64,000 bases of DNA from Lithobates sylvaticus (GCA_028564925.1 CM053026.1:643353844-643417843); one strand, 5' to 3'. Positions 33,808-47,176 are shown, counted from the stretch's first letter. The notes: a model not told the origin generated them from the letters alone. A program made the numbers and translations.

Positions 33808-35204
33808 ATGTCATCACCCCAGTTGAATCCATTCAAGGACCAGCAGTTCATGTCCGAATTCATTGCCCTGTACAGAAAAAATACCAACCTGTGGCAGCTC
33901 AAGAACCCTTTATATGGCAATAGGGATGTCCGGAAGGCAACACTGGGGCCACTTGTGGCTTTTGTGAAGACTAAAGTCCCCAACGCAAACACCAAGTTTG
34001 TGGAAGCCAGAATTGCAAGTTTAAGGCACATGTACAAGCGGGAGCGCAAGAAGATTGAGGAATCAGTCAGATCAGGAGCAGCAGCAGAGAATGTTTATGT
34101 ACCCAAGCTGTGGTACTACAACCAACTGACTTTTATAGGTGACCAGATGGAACCCAGGCAATCACTGTCGACTCTTCCCTCCACCCTTCCCTCCACTCTT
34201 CCCTCCACTCTTCCCTCCACCCCAGCTGAGGCTTCCACGGAAGGAGAAGACCCCTCCACCTTGAAGCAGGCTGATGCGCCCAGCTGGAGCCAGGTATATA
34301 TTTAGTAGCCTAAATTGTGATTGTGTGAATATTAATGCTGTAAACGTTAAAATGTGAAACAATTAACACCCTGAACTCAGAATTGTGAAAAAAACTGACA
34401 AAAATTATGCACACTTCTAAAAAGTGTTGGTGCAACATATCGATACATATATAGTGTATACATACATCCAGTAGTGGCAAAAAAAGCGTTAGACAACATT
34501 GGTGATCTGGTTGGAAAATGCAGGGGTCCAAATGATAGCCTTTTGGATCTTTTGGAAAATTTAGATGCTCGTTCCTAAGTTTACAATTGGATGATTGAGG
34601 AGGCCAGAAACCACAAAACAGGTGTTTGATTTTTGATTTTATTTGCACACAGGATGAGCTGACCCAGGATGATGCCGGGACAAGTGGTATGGAGGAGGAG
34701 GAGGACATGACCAACGAGAGCCAGGAGGTGGCTGGGCCCAGCACGAGCCAGAGTGACAGCCAGACCCAATTAAGAAGTCTACCTACACCCCTGCCCTTAC
34801 CCCCAAGAAGGCCCAGGAGGATGACCATTGTTGAGGAGGAATCACTGCAACTGATTCGGAAGGCGAGTGCCATTCTGGACAAACCCACCCTTCCAGAAGA
34901 GGCCTATGCCAGCTACGTGTCCAGCAGGTTGCTGGAAATGGAGAGGGGCCAACGGCACCTGTGTGAGGGCCTAATTTCTGAGGCAATTAGGGGGGGTTTG
35001 AGGGGTGAATTACGACAATCCACCCGCCTGACCCATGAAGGCCCGACACCAACTTCTCCTCCTCCTCCTCCTCGTCTTCCTTCTTCTCCTCCTCCTCCTC
35101 CTCCTCCTACTCCTCCTCCTACCACAAGTCAGCCTCCAAGGAAGCGTGCAGGGAAGACTGCAGGGAAGAGTGCAGGGCAGCGTGGTGGGAAGAGTCGGAA
35201 GTGA
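33808..35204 (+). CDS. Harbinger MADF-BESS protein, 2 exons, 345 aa
   Basis: Third protein of the transposon. Coding exon 1 is 33808-34293 (ends GAGCCAG before GTATAT) and exon 2 is 34653-35204 (after TTTGCACACAG); both junctions are phase 0. Residues about 15-110 form a MADF domain (FIALYRKNTNLWQLKNPLYG, then VEARIASLRHMYKRERKKI and LWYYNQLTF). A four-residue LPST repeat follows, encoded by a 12-bp tandem repeat at about 34170-34225. Exon 2 gives an acidic stretch, then a BESS-like helix (ASYVSSRLLEMERGQRHL), a Pro-rich tract from a CTC microsatellite, and a basic tail (RKRAGKTAGKSAG). MADF domains bind DNA and BESS motifs mediate protein contacts. AATAAA is at 35472-35477. I infer a role in element transcription or end binding; this is not shown for vertebrates as far as I know. 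Confidence 0.87.
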
Positions 35205-35740
35205 TTGCCTGGCTTCAGTCTGGTCTCACAGAAGACACAGGCTGTTGTAGTGCCACAGCTTGGGGACATAGATGTCATCTGCTGCTGTTCCTGGTCTGTC
35301 TGATTCCTGGTCAATCTTCTTGTGCTCCCTATATTGTATGAAATGTGCCCAAGCTTAATTTTTGGCTTCACAAACTTGGTGTCTGCCGTTGGGGCAAAAA
35401 GTCTTCACAAAATCTACAAGTGGCTCCAGTGTTGCCTTCCTATTTTGTTTTGCCTTGTTTGTTTTAACCAGAATAAATGGTCATTTAATTTTCATCAAAT
35501 AATGATATACGTGCTTGTTATTCAAAAACATAGTTTCTTTAGGAGTAGGCAGGTACATGTCTAAACATTCATTTGACAATACAAGTGTAAAGTGCAACTT
35601 CAATGGAACTGCAAGTGCAGTCGCTGGAAAGGTGAGGGTTAAGATCTGAATTAAGGGCAAGCTCTGCTGACTCCACAATTGTATCATGTGTAATAACTAA
35701 TCCTTTTGATAACCAACAAATAATAAAAAATATCTATATA

Positions 35741-35753
35741 GAGATATATGTAC

Positions 35754-35806
<53 letters not shown>
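35741..35806. repeat. TA microsatellite left of the Tc1 insertion
   Basis: A long alternating TA run followed by degenerate TATA/GATA sequence up to the Tc1 element. Together with 37580-37675 it is the target region of that insertion. Confidence 0.95.
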
Positions 35807-35815
<9 letters not shown>

Positions 35816-35944
35816 TACACGTATAGATCTATATATCTATATATATTAATATATATATATATGTAGATATCGATATATATATTTTTTGGCTTATTGAGAA
35901 ATATAGATATATTTTTCATTTGGTGATTTGGATATCTATATCTA

Positions 35945-37565
<1,621 letters not shown>

Positions 37566-37575
37566 TATATCTATA

Positions 37576-37677
<102 letters not shown>

Positions 37678-37948
37678 AATATATAACTTCACTAAAGAAT
37701 GCTGAAGAAAAAACGTTCGGGAGTACTCTGCGTGAATATACAAGCAGCAAGGCAAAATCATTCTTCAAGTACGATAACATACAAATCCCGCTGTCAGAAA
37801 AAAAAAAAAAAAAAAAAAAATCAGCAGCGTGACGATTGTGCGAGCTTCAAAACGAAGGCTAGTTTTACCAGACCGAGCGAGTCCGTGACATAATTGCTAC
37901 TGAGCATGCGTCCTTTTTGGTACGCCGGACCATACTACACACGACCGG

Positions 37949-37982
37949 ATTATCCGCTGGACTGCCAAGTCCAGCGGATAAT
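37949..37982. promoter_or_regulatory. Right subterminal palindrome 1 of the Harbinger
   Basis: ATTATCCGCTGGACT, spacer GCCA, then its exact complement. Shares the TCCGCTGGAC core with the left end. Confidence 0.5.
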
Positions 37983-38057
37983 TTGAGAACAAAACCTGAA
38001 ACTTTAGTCCGCCGTACTTTGGCCAAAAAAAGTCCGCCGGCGCCCACACACGAGGGG

Positions 38058-38089
38058 ATTATCCGCTGGACTTCGGTCCAGCGGATAAT
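38058..38089. promoter_or_regulatory. Right subterminal palindrome 2 of the Harbinger
   Basis: ATTATCCGCTGGAC, spacer TTCG, then its exact complement, 33 bases inside the right end. Confidence 0.5.
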
Positions 38090-38125
38090 CCCGCGGGATA
38101 GTCCCTTCGTGTGTACGCGGCATTA

Positions 38126-38300
38126 TGATTATCACTAGTGGTTGCTTTAGCCACTAGTAATAATCACTGTTTGTTGGGAGAATACAATTGCTGGGCAGGA
38201 AGGATATTCCCCTGTCACCACTGTCTGTGTTGATGGGGGAATCATGCAAGATTCTTTCCTGCAATCTGTGGATGCAGGAAAGAAATTTGCACCGTCTATT
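38126..38300 (-). repeat. PalR repeat, copy 2, right half
   Basis: Continues the PalR sequence broken at 26761: a hairpin CACTAGTGGTTGC / CTTTAGCCACTAG, TAATAATCACTG, GAATACAATTGCTGGGCAGG and CTGTGTTGATGGGG. The counterpart in copy 3 is continuous with the block that precedes the Harbinger element. Confidence 0.8.
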
Positions 38301-38389
38301 ACCTGCCTAACTGAAAGTGAAAGTAAATTGTGAAGGTATTGAAAAAAAAGGAGAGGGGAGGGACAGATGGGGAGAGAAGAGATGGCGAT

Positions 38390-39150
38390 AATGCAGTTCA
38401 GTGATTACAGTGTACTGCAGTGCACACACTTACCCACGGGTCCAGGATAGAAGCTCAGGCATCATTGACACACAGTCAGGAATGCTGCTGATTTTCATAT
38501 TTCCCGCCCACACATCCCCTCTCTTCAGATAAAGCTGCATGCCGGGGATAGTGTGGGCAGGACTGGAAGACTCAGGAGGAACAGGGGCGGGGCGAGGAGG
38601 AGGAGCTGTATTCATCTCTGCTCTAACATACATGAGGAGAGTGAAGGGGGTGGCTGGACTCACTGGGCTGTGAAAGAGTGTCATAGACTGACACTCGGCT
38701 CAGATAGCAGTTACCACTCTTGGAATTTACAGTCTAGTTCTCCTGTCCTAAGGACGGGAGAAATCAATCAGTTTTTTCAGTAACTGAGAGTCCTGGTGGA
38801 GTCCTTCCTGCAACTCGCTCTTCTCCCTGCCAATGAGGATGCAGGGGAAGGAGCAGATCAGGCGGCTGTGGTTGTGTGAGCGCTCACATTATGCAGTGTC
38901 AGCGAGCAGAGGGAGGGGGGAGGAATCACCCGCAGGAGCTGACTGGGGATGCTCTCCCTCTCAATAGAGACTGCTACTCCAGCAGCGGCCTGAGTAAGAT
39001 GCGGCACATCCACTACGAATGAAAACAAAAAGACATTTTGACGTCTTTTTGTTAAAAAAATTATATTTTTTTTTACTTGGGGGGGGGGGGGGCACAGCAT
39101 AATGTTGGGGGGGTCAGGGCCCCCTATGCCCCCCCTAGAGACACCATTGA
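38390..39150. mobile_element. Possible hAT-type element, right end only
   Basis: The right limit reads GGGCCCCCTATGCCCCCCCT then AGAGACACCATTG. Its complement (CAATGGTGTCTCTAG then a G-rich run) resembles hAT termini of the CAGTGGCGTCTCTAGGGGGG kind. The left end could not be found, and the interior is non-coding with a G run at about 39079. Confidence 0.35.
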
Positions 39151-39154
39151 TAGT

Positions 39155-39245
39155 AACAAATCAGCTTCTAACTTCAGCTTGTTCAATTAAGCTTTGACAA
39201 TAAAACCTAGAGGTGGATTTCACCAGTTTTAGTAAATCCCTCCCA
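39155..39245. mobile_element. Partial TTTACTAAAAC MITE
   Basis: Carries the central and right blocks CAGCTTCTAACTTCAGCTTG, TTCAATTAAGCTTTGACAAT and CAGTTTTAGTAAATC of the MITE that is complete at 42824-42992. Confidence 0.6.
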
Positions 39246-39304
39246 ATGTGCTGTGAAGAAATTTAGGTGTGGCAACATTGTGCCAATAGTAGGAGGGGTT
39301 TAAA

Positions 39305-39810
39305 ACTTGTACAGAGCACAGGATCAAATATGTGTAACATACAGAGTGCACAGAATGCAGGTGTCAGATGTAACTATAATACAAAATGCAGGCATCAGGA
39401 ACCTGTAACATACAGAGTGCAGGGGTTATGAGTATATAATACACACAGTGTAGGTGTCAGGAGTCAGGGGTGGGTACCATACAGAGTGCAGAGGTCAACA
39501 ATGTTTAATGTACATAGTTCAGGGGTCATGAACATCTAATATACATAGTGCTTGGGTCAGGAATTGGTAATGTACAGAGCAGGTAACATACTTAGTTCAG
39601 GGGTCAGGAGTAAATAAAGTTCCTGTACATAGTTCAAGTTTCAGAAGTGGGTAAAATACAGAGTGCAGGGGTAAAGGCTATGTAATGTACAGAGTGTAAG
39701 GTATAGAATGGGTAACGCATATAGTGCAGGTTTCAAGAGTGCATAACATACAGAGTGCAGGGGTCGAGAGTGGGAAAAGTTCAGGGGTCAGGAATATGAA
39801 GTGTACATAA
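39305..39810. repeat. Degenerate tandem repeat, about 33-36 bp
   Basis: Roughly fifteen diverged copies of a unit like GTAACATACAGAGTGCAGG followed by GGTCAGGAGTG. Heavy divergence suggests an old array. Confidence 0.8.
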
Positions 39811-39869
39811 TGCAACCTACTGAATGCTTGCTATGAGTTACAGCATCTTGCACATTATCATTTGCATTG

Positions 39870-40640
39870 TCACGCTCAAAAAGGTCACATTTACATTTGT
39901 GGTTTTGGGTGGTAAAGACATGCTATTAAACTGTATTTACCGCCCCACCTAAATGCTCCCCATTAAGCTGCAAATGCATTAGTTGGGGATATATACATGT
40001 CATGTCCATTATGCTATGCATCGCAGCATGTCAAAAATAATCTCCCCTGTCACATTTGGCAGACATCCACTGAACTCAACCCATTCAACTGAATAGAGCT
40101 GATCTACATCCATGTGCAATGCATGTGGTTGCAGTGTGGTGGTGTGGGTTTTAGGGGTTAAAATATACATAATATATACATAACACCTCCTAACCACATC
40201 TCAAGTGCTCTCTGAAGAGCAATCCACCACTGATCACTCTTCAGAAGGTAACACAAGTGTAAAAGAACACCAGTAATTTCCACTAGCATCAGGGGCCCAT
40301 GCAATTGAGCCGTGTTTTTACCACCTCTCAACCTCTCCCCTTTAGCTGGAAAGGCAGTGCCTAGATGTGTACACATACTGTGGCAGGCATGTACGTTCCT
40401 GTCACGTTTGGTGGGCATTACTGCCCACTGAACATGATCCATTCAAGTGAATGTGGCCACACTGCGAAGGCACTACAACAGCATGCAATGCACGCAGTTG
40501 TGGTGCAGTAATGTGGCATTTAAGGCATTAAAAAATATAATGAGCAGGCTTTACAACCCTTCTTCACTGCCTGTCAAATGATAACCGAAGAGCGATCCAA
40601 ATGCAGATTGCTGTTTACCAAGCAACATGTGTAAACAAGT
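39870..40640. repeat. Diverged tandem duplication, about 400 bp unit
   Basis: Two copies in direct orientation. Shared order: CTGTCAC(A/G)TTTGG, CCACTGAAC, CCATTCAA(C/G)TGAAT, GCAATGCA, GGTTGCAG or AGTTGTGGTGCAG, TTAGGGGTTAAAA or TTAAGGCATTAAAA, GAAGAGC(A/G)ATCCA, and AACACAAGTGTAA or AAACAAGTGTTAA. No coding capacity. Confidence 0.6.
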
Positions 40641-41025
40641 GTTAACGAGCCTTAGTAATCACTGCTGCAGTAATTTTTACGACACTAAAAAAGAAAAAAA
40701 AAAAAAAAACCTTCCCTGGACCCCATTTGTTTAAATTAAAGTTCTAGCCTGCTCCGGAGACGACTGGAACTTTAATTTAATTGTCAGAAACTGCAGCATG
40801 AGGATTACTCCACCCAAAAACCATTTAATAGTCCTGTTTCTGCCCCAGCTCCTACTGAACAAATGTGGTCTGGGGGTAGCTCTTTTTTTTTATTTTTTTA
40901 ATGCTGTAGACATCATACTTTGATGCCCTAAAACAAAAAGCTCCTCTATGCCCTAGGAACCCTGCTGAATTGGTGGTACCCAATCCCTTTACAGGAGGGC
41001 TGGCTCTACCCCCTTATTGATGGGC

Positions 41026-41150
<125 letters not shown>

Positions 41151-41419
41151 TTGTATACTGTATATTGCAATATATACTGTATATATCAAGATTTCCTGTT
41201 TTATTTTTTTTAATTGTCTCTTAAACCTTCTTGTCGAGATAACAAAAAGCAAACTATTAACTCTTTTGTGCCTAAATATCAGTAATGTCCATTTGATAAT
41301 ACCTCTTTGACTAATTTGCATACCTAAATCATTTTTGTAAGGGACATATAAGGCAGGTATGCACTGTCATGGCTAATATAACGATCATTTGATTGGGAAC
41401 TACCCTTTTTGGTTTCTAA

Positions 41420-41690
41420 TAGGGAAGAGCCAGATGTTTGGGTCGAAAGTAAGTGCGACTCGAACATCGGCTGTTCGCCTGTTCGCCGAATAGTGAACAA
41501 TTTGGGGTGTTCGCGGCAAATTCGAAAACCTGCGGAACACCCTTTAAAAGTCTATGGGAGAAATCAAAAGTGCTAATTTTAAAGGCTTATATGCATGGTA
41601 TTGTCATAAAAAGTGTTTGGGGACTTGGGTCCTGCCCCAGGGGACATGTATCAATGCAAAAAAAAGTTTTAAAAACTGCCGTTTTTACAG
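41420..41690. mobile_element. Fragment of the TAGGGATG hAT-type element
   Basis: Starts TAGGGAAGAGCCAGATG and includes GACTCGAACATCGG, CAAAAGTGCTAATTTTAAAG, TTGTCATAAAAAGTGTTTGG and CCAGGGGACATGTATCAATG, the same order as in 12196-15062 and 59194-59582. It breaks off at the 34-bp hairpin at 41691. Confidence 0.75.
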
Positions 41691-41770
41691 GAGGAGGTCC
41701 TGTAAGGTGTTACGTCTGGATCAGATGCTGCCCCTGCTGATCCAGACGTAACACCTTACAGGACCTCCTC
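41691..41770. repeat. Perfect hairpin with 34-bp arms
   Basis: Arms 41691-41724 and 41737-41770 are exact inverted complements (GAGGAGGTCCTGTAAGGTGT onward), with a 12-base loop. It sits exactly where the hAT fragment ends and the Penelope-like sequence begins. Short inverted extensions are known at the junctions of Penelope-like copies, which may explain it. Confidence 0.95.
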
Positions 41771-42330
41771 CCTGGTGTCTCCAATAAGGGATCCAAACAG
41801 ACAGGGGACCTCCTGGGGGCCACATTTGGGGCTCGGATCTACTTTTGGTGTGAATTTTATCTCAACCCCTACAACTTTAGGGAGGCAGTTGATCTTTAAT
41901 CTCAGTACCCACACTAACACATACTCTTTGCGGAGGGACACATTAATATCCTGGGTTGTCACGAGGGACCTGTTCCTGGGGTCCAGCTGCATCCGTATTC
42001 AATAGTTTTATCTCTCATTGAGGATTTTCTCCATCATGAGCTATCATTATATTGTATTTCATTTTACTCTCCACCCCTGATGAAAGTTTTCAAGCAAAAC
42101 TGGAAACGCGTCGGGTTTTGGGGTATCCAACCCCCACGAGAGCTTAAGTGTTGATATACTGTTCTATTGTGTTTTTTTGTACTGTATTGCGTATTGTCAT
42201 TGTTCAGATGCTAGTCGTCTGTTTTTATAATTTTTCATTTTTGTATTAATAAATACTATATTTTATAGTTTCCCTGCATATGTTGCTGGTCTGTTAAAGT
42301 CCCATCTAGGGGATTTTCTTGGTCTATATA
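41771..42330 (+). mobile_element. Penelope-like element, non-coding end fragment
   Basis: Assigned from the hammerhead motif at 42071-42121, which in animals is characteristic of the terminal repeats of Penelope-like retroelements, and from the AT-rich tail with AATAAA near 42250. No open frame belongs to it. The right limit is uncertain. Confidence 0.55.
42071..42121 (+). ncRNA. Hammerhead ribozyme motif
   Basis: The conserved core is present in order: CTGATGA (42077-42083), stem II AGTTTT / AAAACT with loop CAAGC, GAAA (42103-42106), a minimal stem III of CGCG type, and the cleavage triplet GTC (42110-42112). Stem I is closed by CCC (42074-42076) and GGG (42113-42115). The very short stem III is the form described for hammerheads of Penelope-like elements. 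The base of stem II carries an A opposite G instead of the usual G-C pair, which may weaken activity. Self-cleavage is inferred, not shown. Confidence 0.7.
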
Positions 42331-42823
42331 CAGGGATGGGGCCACCACACTGCTAATCGCTGACACAGTGGGAGCCTTCTTTTTCTTATTGCGGGTAGTA
42401 AGGAGTAAAACCATGCCTGTTTAGTCATGCCCACTAACAATAAGTCACATCCAAAAGTGGAGATGGTCCCTCATTTCCTCTGGTGGACCCCAGGTACTGC
42501 AGTTTAACACTGCTGTAACCTGCTCTATAATACAGAGCTATAAAGACAGAGGACAGCAGGTATAGTGAGTGGCTGAAACTCTGCCTAACTCCTCCACCAG
42601 CCTCTTCCTTACATTACATTGCATTCTGCTACCTAAGATCAAAGTCCTCCAGAGAACATTATATAACATTTGTTTTCATAAAAAAGATGCTCACCAATTA
42701 AGGTTGCAATGTTTCATCTTTAGGCTAATGTCTGAATACCATCTTAGAATAGTAATGTTTTTCTCACGCAGCACTCATGCACAATCATCACCTTCATTTA
42801 TATCTCAAGGTTAGATTGGGGGA

Positions 42824-42992
42824 GATTTACTAAAACTGGAGCACTCAGAATCTGGTGCAGCTCTGCATGGTAGCCAATCAGCTTCTAACTTCAGCTTGTT
42901 CAATTAAGCTTTGACAATAAAAGCTGGAAGCTGATTGGTTTCTATGCAGAGTTGCACCAGATTTTGCACACAGTTTTAGTAAATCTCCCCCC
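42824..42992. mobile_element. TTTACTAAAAC MITE, full copy
   Basis: Inverted ends GGGGGAGATTTACTAAAACTGG and AGTTTTAGTAAATCTCCCCC, with inner inverted parts GGTGCAGCTCTGCATGG / TATGCAGAGTTGCACC and AGCTTCTAAC / GGAAGCT. A palindromic non-coding element; class uncertain. Confidence 0.8.
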
Positions 42993-43195
42993 ATAAAAAT
43001 GGTCCACACTCCTCATGCAATATGCAAAACAAAGGAAAACTCTGACTTCTCTTTACACCTATACAGTACATTATTTATTGTCAACTATGCCCTTGAATTA
43101 CTAAGAGATAACGCCATTTTGTCAAAACAAATAGCAAATAACACAATTATATAGCATATACAGTACAACTGCTACCGAATTATTGTCGCTTAATG

Positions 43196-43330
43196 TAATT
43201 AAAAATGACCTTTCCTTTTCAATCCAGAGCTGCTGTAATTTTTTGTAATATCCAATACAGTATGTCAACCTGCAGGCCTTGTGTACACAGTTTGTGTACA
43301 GAACTTCCCCAGAAATGTAGTTCATTAAAG
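43196..43330 (+). repeat. Dispersed repeat R, partial copy 2
   Basis: Shares CAATCCAGAGCTGCTGTAAT, TCCAATACA, ATGTCAACCTGCAGGC and GTGTACAGAACTTCCCCAG with 44138-44250 almost without change. Confidence 0.8.
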
Positions 43331-44137
43331 CCGGGCTTGCACAAGAAGACCTTTGAAGGAATGTTCGTAATAATATTTGTACAACAATTTCCAGTATATT
43401 TAATGGCTTGATGAATGTTGTTTGAAAGAAAAAAAAATCAATCTGTTCCTTCAAATGTTCTCATCACTGCGGTATAAAATGAACATCAATTTGACCCCAA
43501 TAATGATTTGAAAATCAAACAATTATTAAAAAAAGAATAAATATAATGAAATTCTATTATTGTAAGGCCGGCATAAGACTTTAGGTGAATATGGGTTGGG
43601 TTCTTGTAACAAAAGTATATTTGAAAGTATCCAGTCTTCCGATATTAGTTGGATTTGATTAGATTGATTAGATAGATGCACACCAATCAGTTTCACTTAA
43701 TCTAAGTTTATGGAAGCTAAGTCTATAACATTCCAGTTGCGTAATGGGGAGAAAGGGCCTTTGGACCACTAGAACACCAGAATGGGACACACAGTTTAAT
43801 GATAATTATTACATTTATCTTTGACACTTATCTATGTTTGTTATAGGACTTGTCTATCATGTTGTTTAAAATAAATATGAGGTGGTTTTGGATTTCCCCT
43901 ATTTATTATAAATATGTATTATCTTGCCTATACCTAGAGTTAGCTAGTCTATCAGAGCTCTGATAATATTAATGGCTTAGCTGATGCTCCTCTACCCCCA
44001 TCCATCACATCAGGAGGCCTATCCTGTTAGGATAGGAACTGCCATTTATGACTCCTTTTTTACGAACACCCTGCTGGGTAAACTTGCTGTACTGGCATTC
44101 CAATATGGCAAGTTCCAACATAGGCAAAATGGCTGTA

Positions 44138-44590
44138 TCAATCCAGAGCTGCTGTAATTTTTTGTAAAATCCAATACAATATGTCAACCTGCAGGCTTTG
44201 TGTACACAGTTTGTGTACAGAACTTCCCCAGAAATGTAATTTCCTGCTTCTGTGTTAGTCTCACTGATTTTCCGAAAAGTCTGCACTAAAATTTTAGGCA
44301 TCCTCTACAATAGGAATTATATTTTTGGTGAGATACTCCCTAATGGGTAATTACTTCTAAAGGGATGCAGACATTGCAACTTTACACATTAGAACTCTGC
44401 AAGTGCATCAACTTATTAAATTGAACACAGACACTATTGTCCAGGAACCAGTATTACAAGGGCATAGTAGAACATAAAGCTTTTTCTTAAAAACAGAAAC
44501 AAAGTTTGGTAAAATCCTTACAATGTACATTTATAACCCAGAGGGAATATTGTTTTTATTTTTTTTTCTTAGCAAAAGTGGAGTTACTGA
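44138..44590 (+). repeat. Dispersed repeat R, copy 3
   Basis: Full-length relative of 17930-18415, ending GCAAAAGTGGAGTTA just before the MITE at 44591. Confidence 0.75.
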
Positions 44591-45038
44591 TTAAAGCGGT
44601 AGTAAACCCGCAGATTCTTTTTCTTTTAAACCTGTAAGGCAAAAGGCATAATGAGCTAGTATGCACAGCTCATTATGAAATACTTACCTTAGAACGAGGT
44701 GTCGGCAGGTGAGCTTGGTCCATGCCAAGGGAGCGGACATTTTCCTTTGGCTTGTCTTCCGGGTATCGTGACTCTGGCGCTGTGAGTGGCCAGAGCTGCG
44801 ATGTCGTCACTACCGCGCATGCACGCGGGAGACTTCTTCCCGGCAAGGTCCGGCTTCTGCCAGACCTTTCAGCGGGGAAACTCAGAGCACATGCGCCGCT
44901 GAAGTCAATGGCCGCATGCAAGGGGAATATCTCCTAAACCGTACAGGTTTGGGAGATATTCTGTTTACCTACAGGTAAGCCTTATTATAGGCTTACCTGT
45001 AGGTAAAAGTAAAAATAAAGGGTATACAACTGCTTTAA
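44591..45038. mobile_element. TTAA-bounded MITE with GC-rich interior
   Basis: Left end TTAAAGCGGTAGTAAACCC and the complement of the right end TTAAAGCAGTTGTATACCC, with TTAA at both limits. The right third has a strong hairpin, TACAGGTAAGCC / GGCTTACCTGTA, around 44970-45003. Non-coding. Confidence 0.8.
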
Positions 45039-46297
45039 GAGATGTGTAACAGACTATCTCTGGTCACACTGCATCATTATAGCCTAAGTACAATGGCATG
45101 ATATTAGTAACATAGTACCACTTGACTATGAAAAACATTACCTAGAGACTCTGTTCACACTTCTCTGCTTGAAACTTATACAGTTTCAGTGATTTTTTCA
45201 GATGTAATTTTCCGGCTATTGTGGTGTATTAGGAAATGGTGCTGTGCTTTCAATACTGTAATCTAGCATAAGAGTCCCACTTTGATTTTTGCCCAGGGCC
45301 CCATTTTGTCTTCAAGAACCCTTAAATGCATTTAAATATATTGTTTTGTTTTTTAACAATGAGCAAACATTGTTGACTTTTTTCATTTAGTACTTAGAAC
45401 AGTAAAAATATGCCTTGCTATGAACACATATTACTGTTTTTGCTATTAACGAAGAATCAGCATGGGTTTTTGATGTATTTCAGCTAGTGTTAAATTTAAG
45501 AATCTAGCTGTGTGAAGACAGTTACGAATTTCCCCTGTGTGTTCTCTTATCAGTGTGAAACAATGTTCATCCTACAGATAAACAGTCTGTCTAGGTGATG
45601 CCACACAGCTATGATATCCTGGGTTCAGATAGGCACATTTAATATAAAACTAGATTTTCACATTGACAGAGCAAGTGCAAATAGGCAAGTATGTGTTTTC
45701 AGTGAAATACTTAATCACAGGCTCAGACAAGAATGATTTCACAAAGCCTCTGAGTAGATTCTGTATTAAATGAATTCCATCCATCCTTATATAAAGCATA
45801 CATTGAAATTTTAAAACTACCGAGAAAGGCTATTTTGGTATTACTTTATTTTATGGGGAACAAATAGCTACATAATAAAATGTAAATTGAAAAGGATATA
45901 GTTCTCCATATGCAATGCTCTTCTGCATATTTCCTGAAAACATAAATGGTTTTTCAGAATGATTTGCAGATGCAGGAACAGTAAATATGTATTAAATCAT
46001 TTTCAACCAACAGTGAAAACAAAGGTATTTTACTACATATTTTGATGATGATGAGCAGAATACTTTTTCTTGGAATGTATAGTGCTCTTATAGTGTATAC
46101 GATTTTCCATTTACAAATATAGAATATAGTAATGGAGTCTATTATTGAATAATTAAATGCAAGTCATGGTACTACAGTATTTACTGACCTTCTTTCATAG
46201 AAAATTGATGAACCAGAATAAAAAAAAATTCTATGAAAAACAATTGAATGTATAAAAATATATATGGCATTTGTTATGTATTGGTTATGTACACATT
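45039..46297. other. No recognised feature
   Basis: Moderately AT-rich and apparently single-copy within the window. No coding or repeat signal that I can support. Confidence 0.5.
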
Positions 46298-46480
46298 GGG
46301 GTTGATTTACTAAAACTGGAGATTGCAAAATCTGGTGCAGCTGTGAATGGTAGCCAATTAGCTCCTAACTTCAGCTTGTTCAATTAAACATTAGCTAAAC
46401 AAAAAAACGGGAAGCTGATTGGTTTCTGTGCAGAACTGCACCAGATTGAGCATTCTCCAGCTTTAGTACATCAACCCCAT
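46298..46480. mobile_element. TTTACTAAAAC MITE, diverged copy
   Basis: Ends TTGGGGTTGATTTACTAAAA and the roughly inverted TTTAGTACATCAACCCCA, with the shared interior TCTGGTGCAGCTGTGAATGG and ACTTCAGCTTGTTCAATTAA. Confidence 0.75.
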
Positions 46481-46911
46481 TATGAGAAGCAAGGAAAAAC
46501 ATTCTTAATGTAAGAGATTTTAGTGATATCTTTCTGTTGTGTACCAGATTAAAAAACCCAGAAGTTTTGTTTCATAATTGGTAGTTCTGTCTTACGTTTA
46601 ATTTCTATAGACCACTATAAATGTTAATCTCTATTTCTTCCATATGTAATGAAATGGGTCAGATTTAAAGATTACGATGTTCTTAGCATCTTCTCAGTTG
46701 CAAGAGTTAGAATTATTGCCAATAGGCTTCATGCATAGTACTCTACCAGCCTGTAGAATGGCTACACAATTTTTTGAAGGCCTTGTTACCTTAGGAGATT
46801 TGTGTAAAATCTCCATGAACAGAAATAAACGATCTTGTAATTAGAAATATATTTTAGAGTTTGATCAATATAGGTGTGTAATATGTCTCTGTTAATTTAA
46901 TTGCTTTTAGG

Positions 46912-47175
46912 CTCAGTTTACACCAGTGCACTGTGCGACCTTGTATATGATTCGCACCACACTGCAGTACAAATCCCATGCAAAGTCTGTGCGATGCAAA
47001 TTCAGCCATACATATTGTATGGATGAATTTGCATGGCATTCGGACCAAAGTCGTGCAGAACCCTTTTTTTGGTCTGCACTAGAATCATATCGCATTGGTG
47101 TTCACACCCGTGCAACCCAATTCATGTCTGAACTGACAGTTTGCACTGCGATATGCAAACCGATCTGGGGGTGTC
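46912..47175. mobile_element. Palindromic MITE-like sequence
   Basis: Contains GCTCAGTTTACACCAGTGC at the left and pieces such as ATTGGTGTTCACACCCGTGC at the right, plus an inner inverted pair around GATGCAAATTCAGCC and GATGAATTTGCATGG. Family unclear. Confidence 0.45.
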
Positions 47176-47176
47176 A

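Noticed and set aside
33808-35204. MADF gene as a resident host gene
   Set aside because: It lies between the two ends of the Harbinger element, inside a proven single insertion, head to head with the element's Myb-like gene. Capture from the host at some earlier time remains possible.
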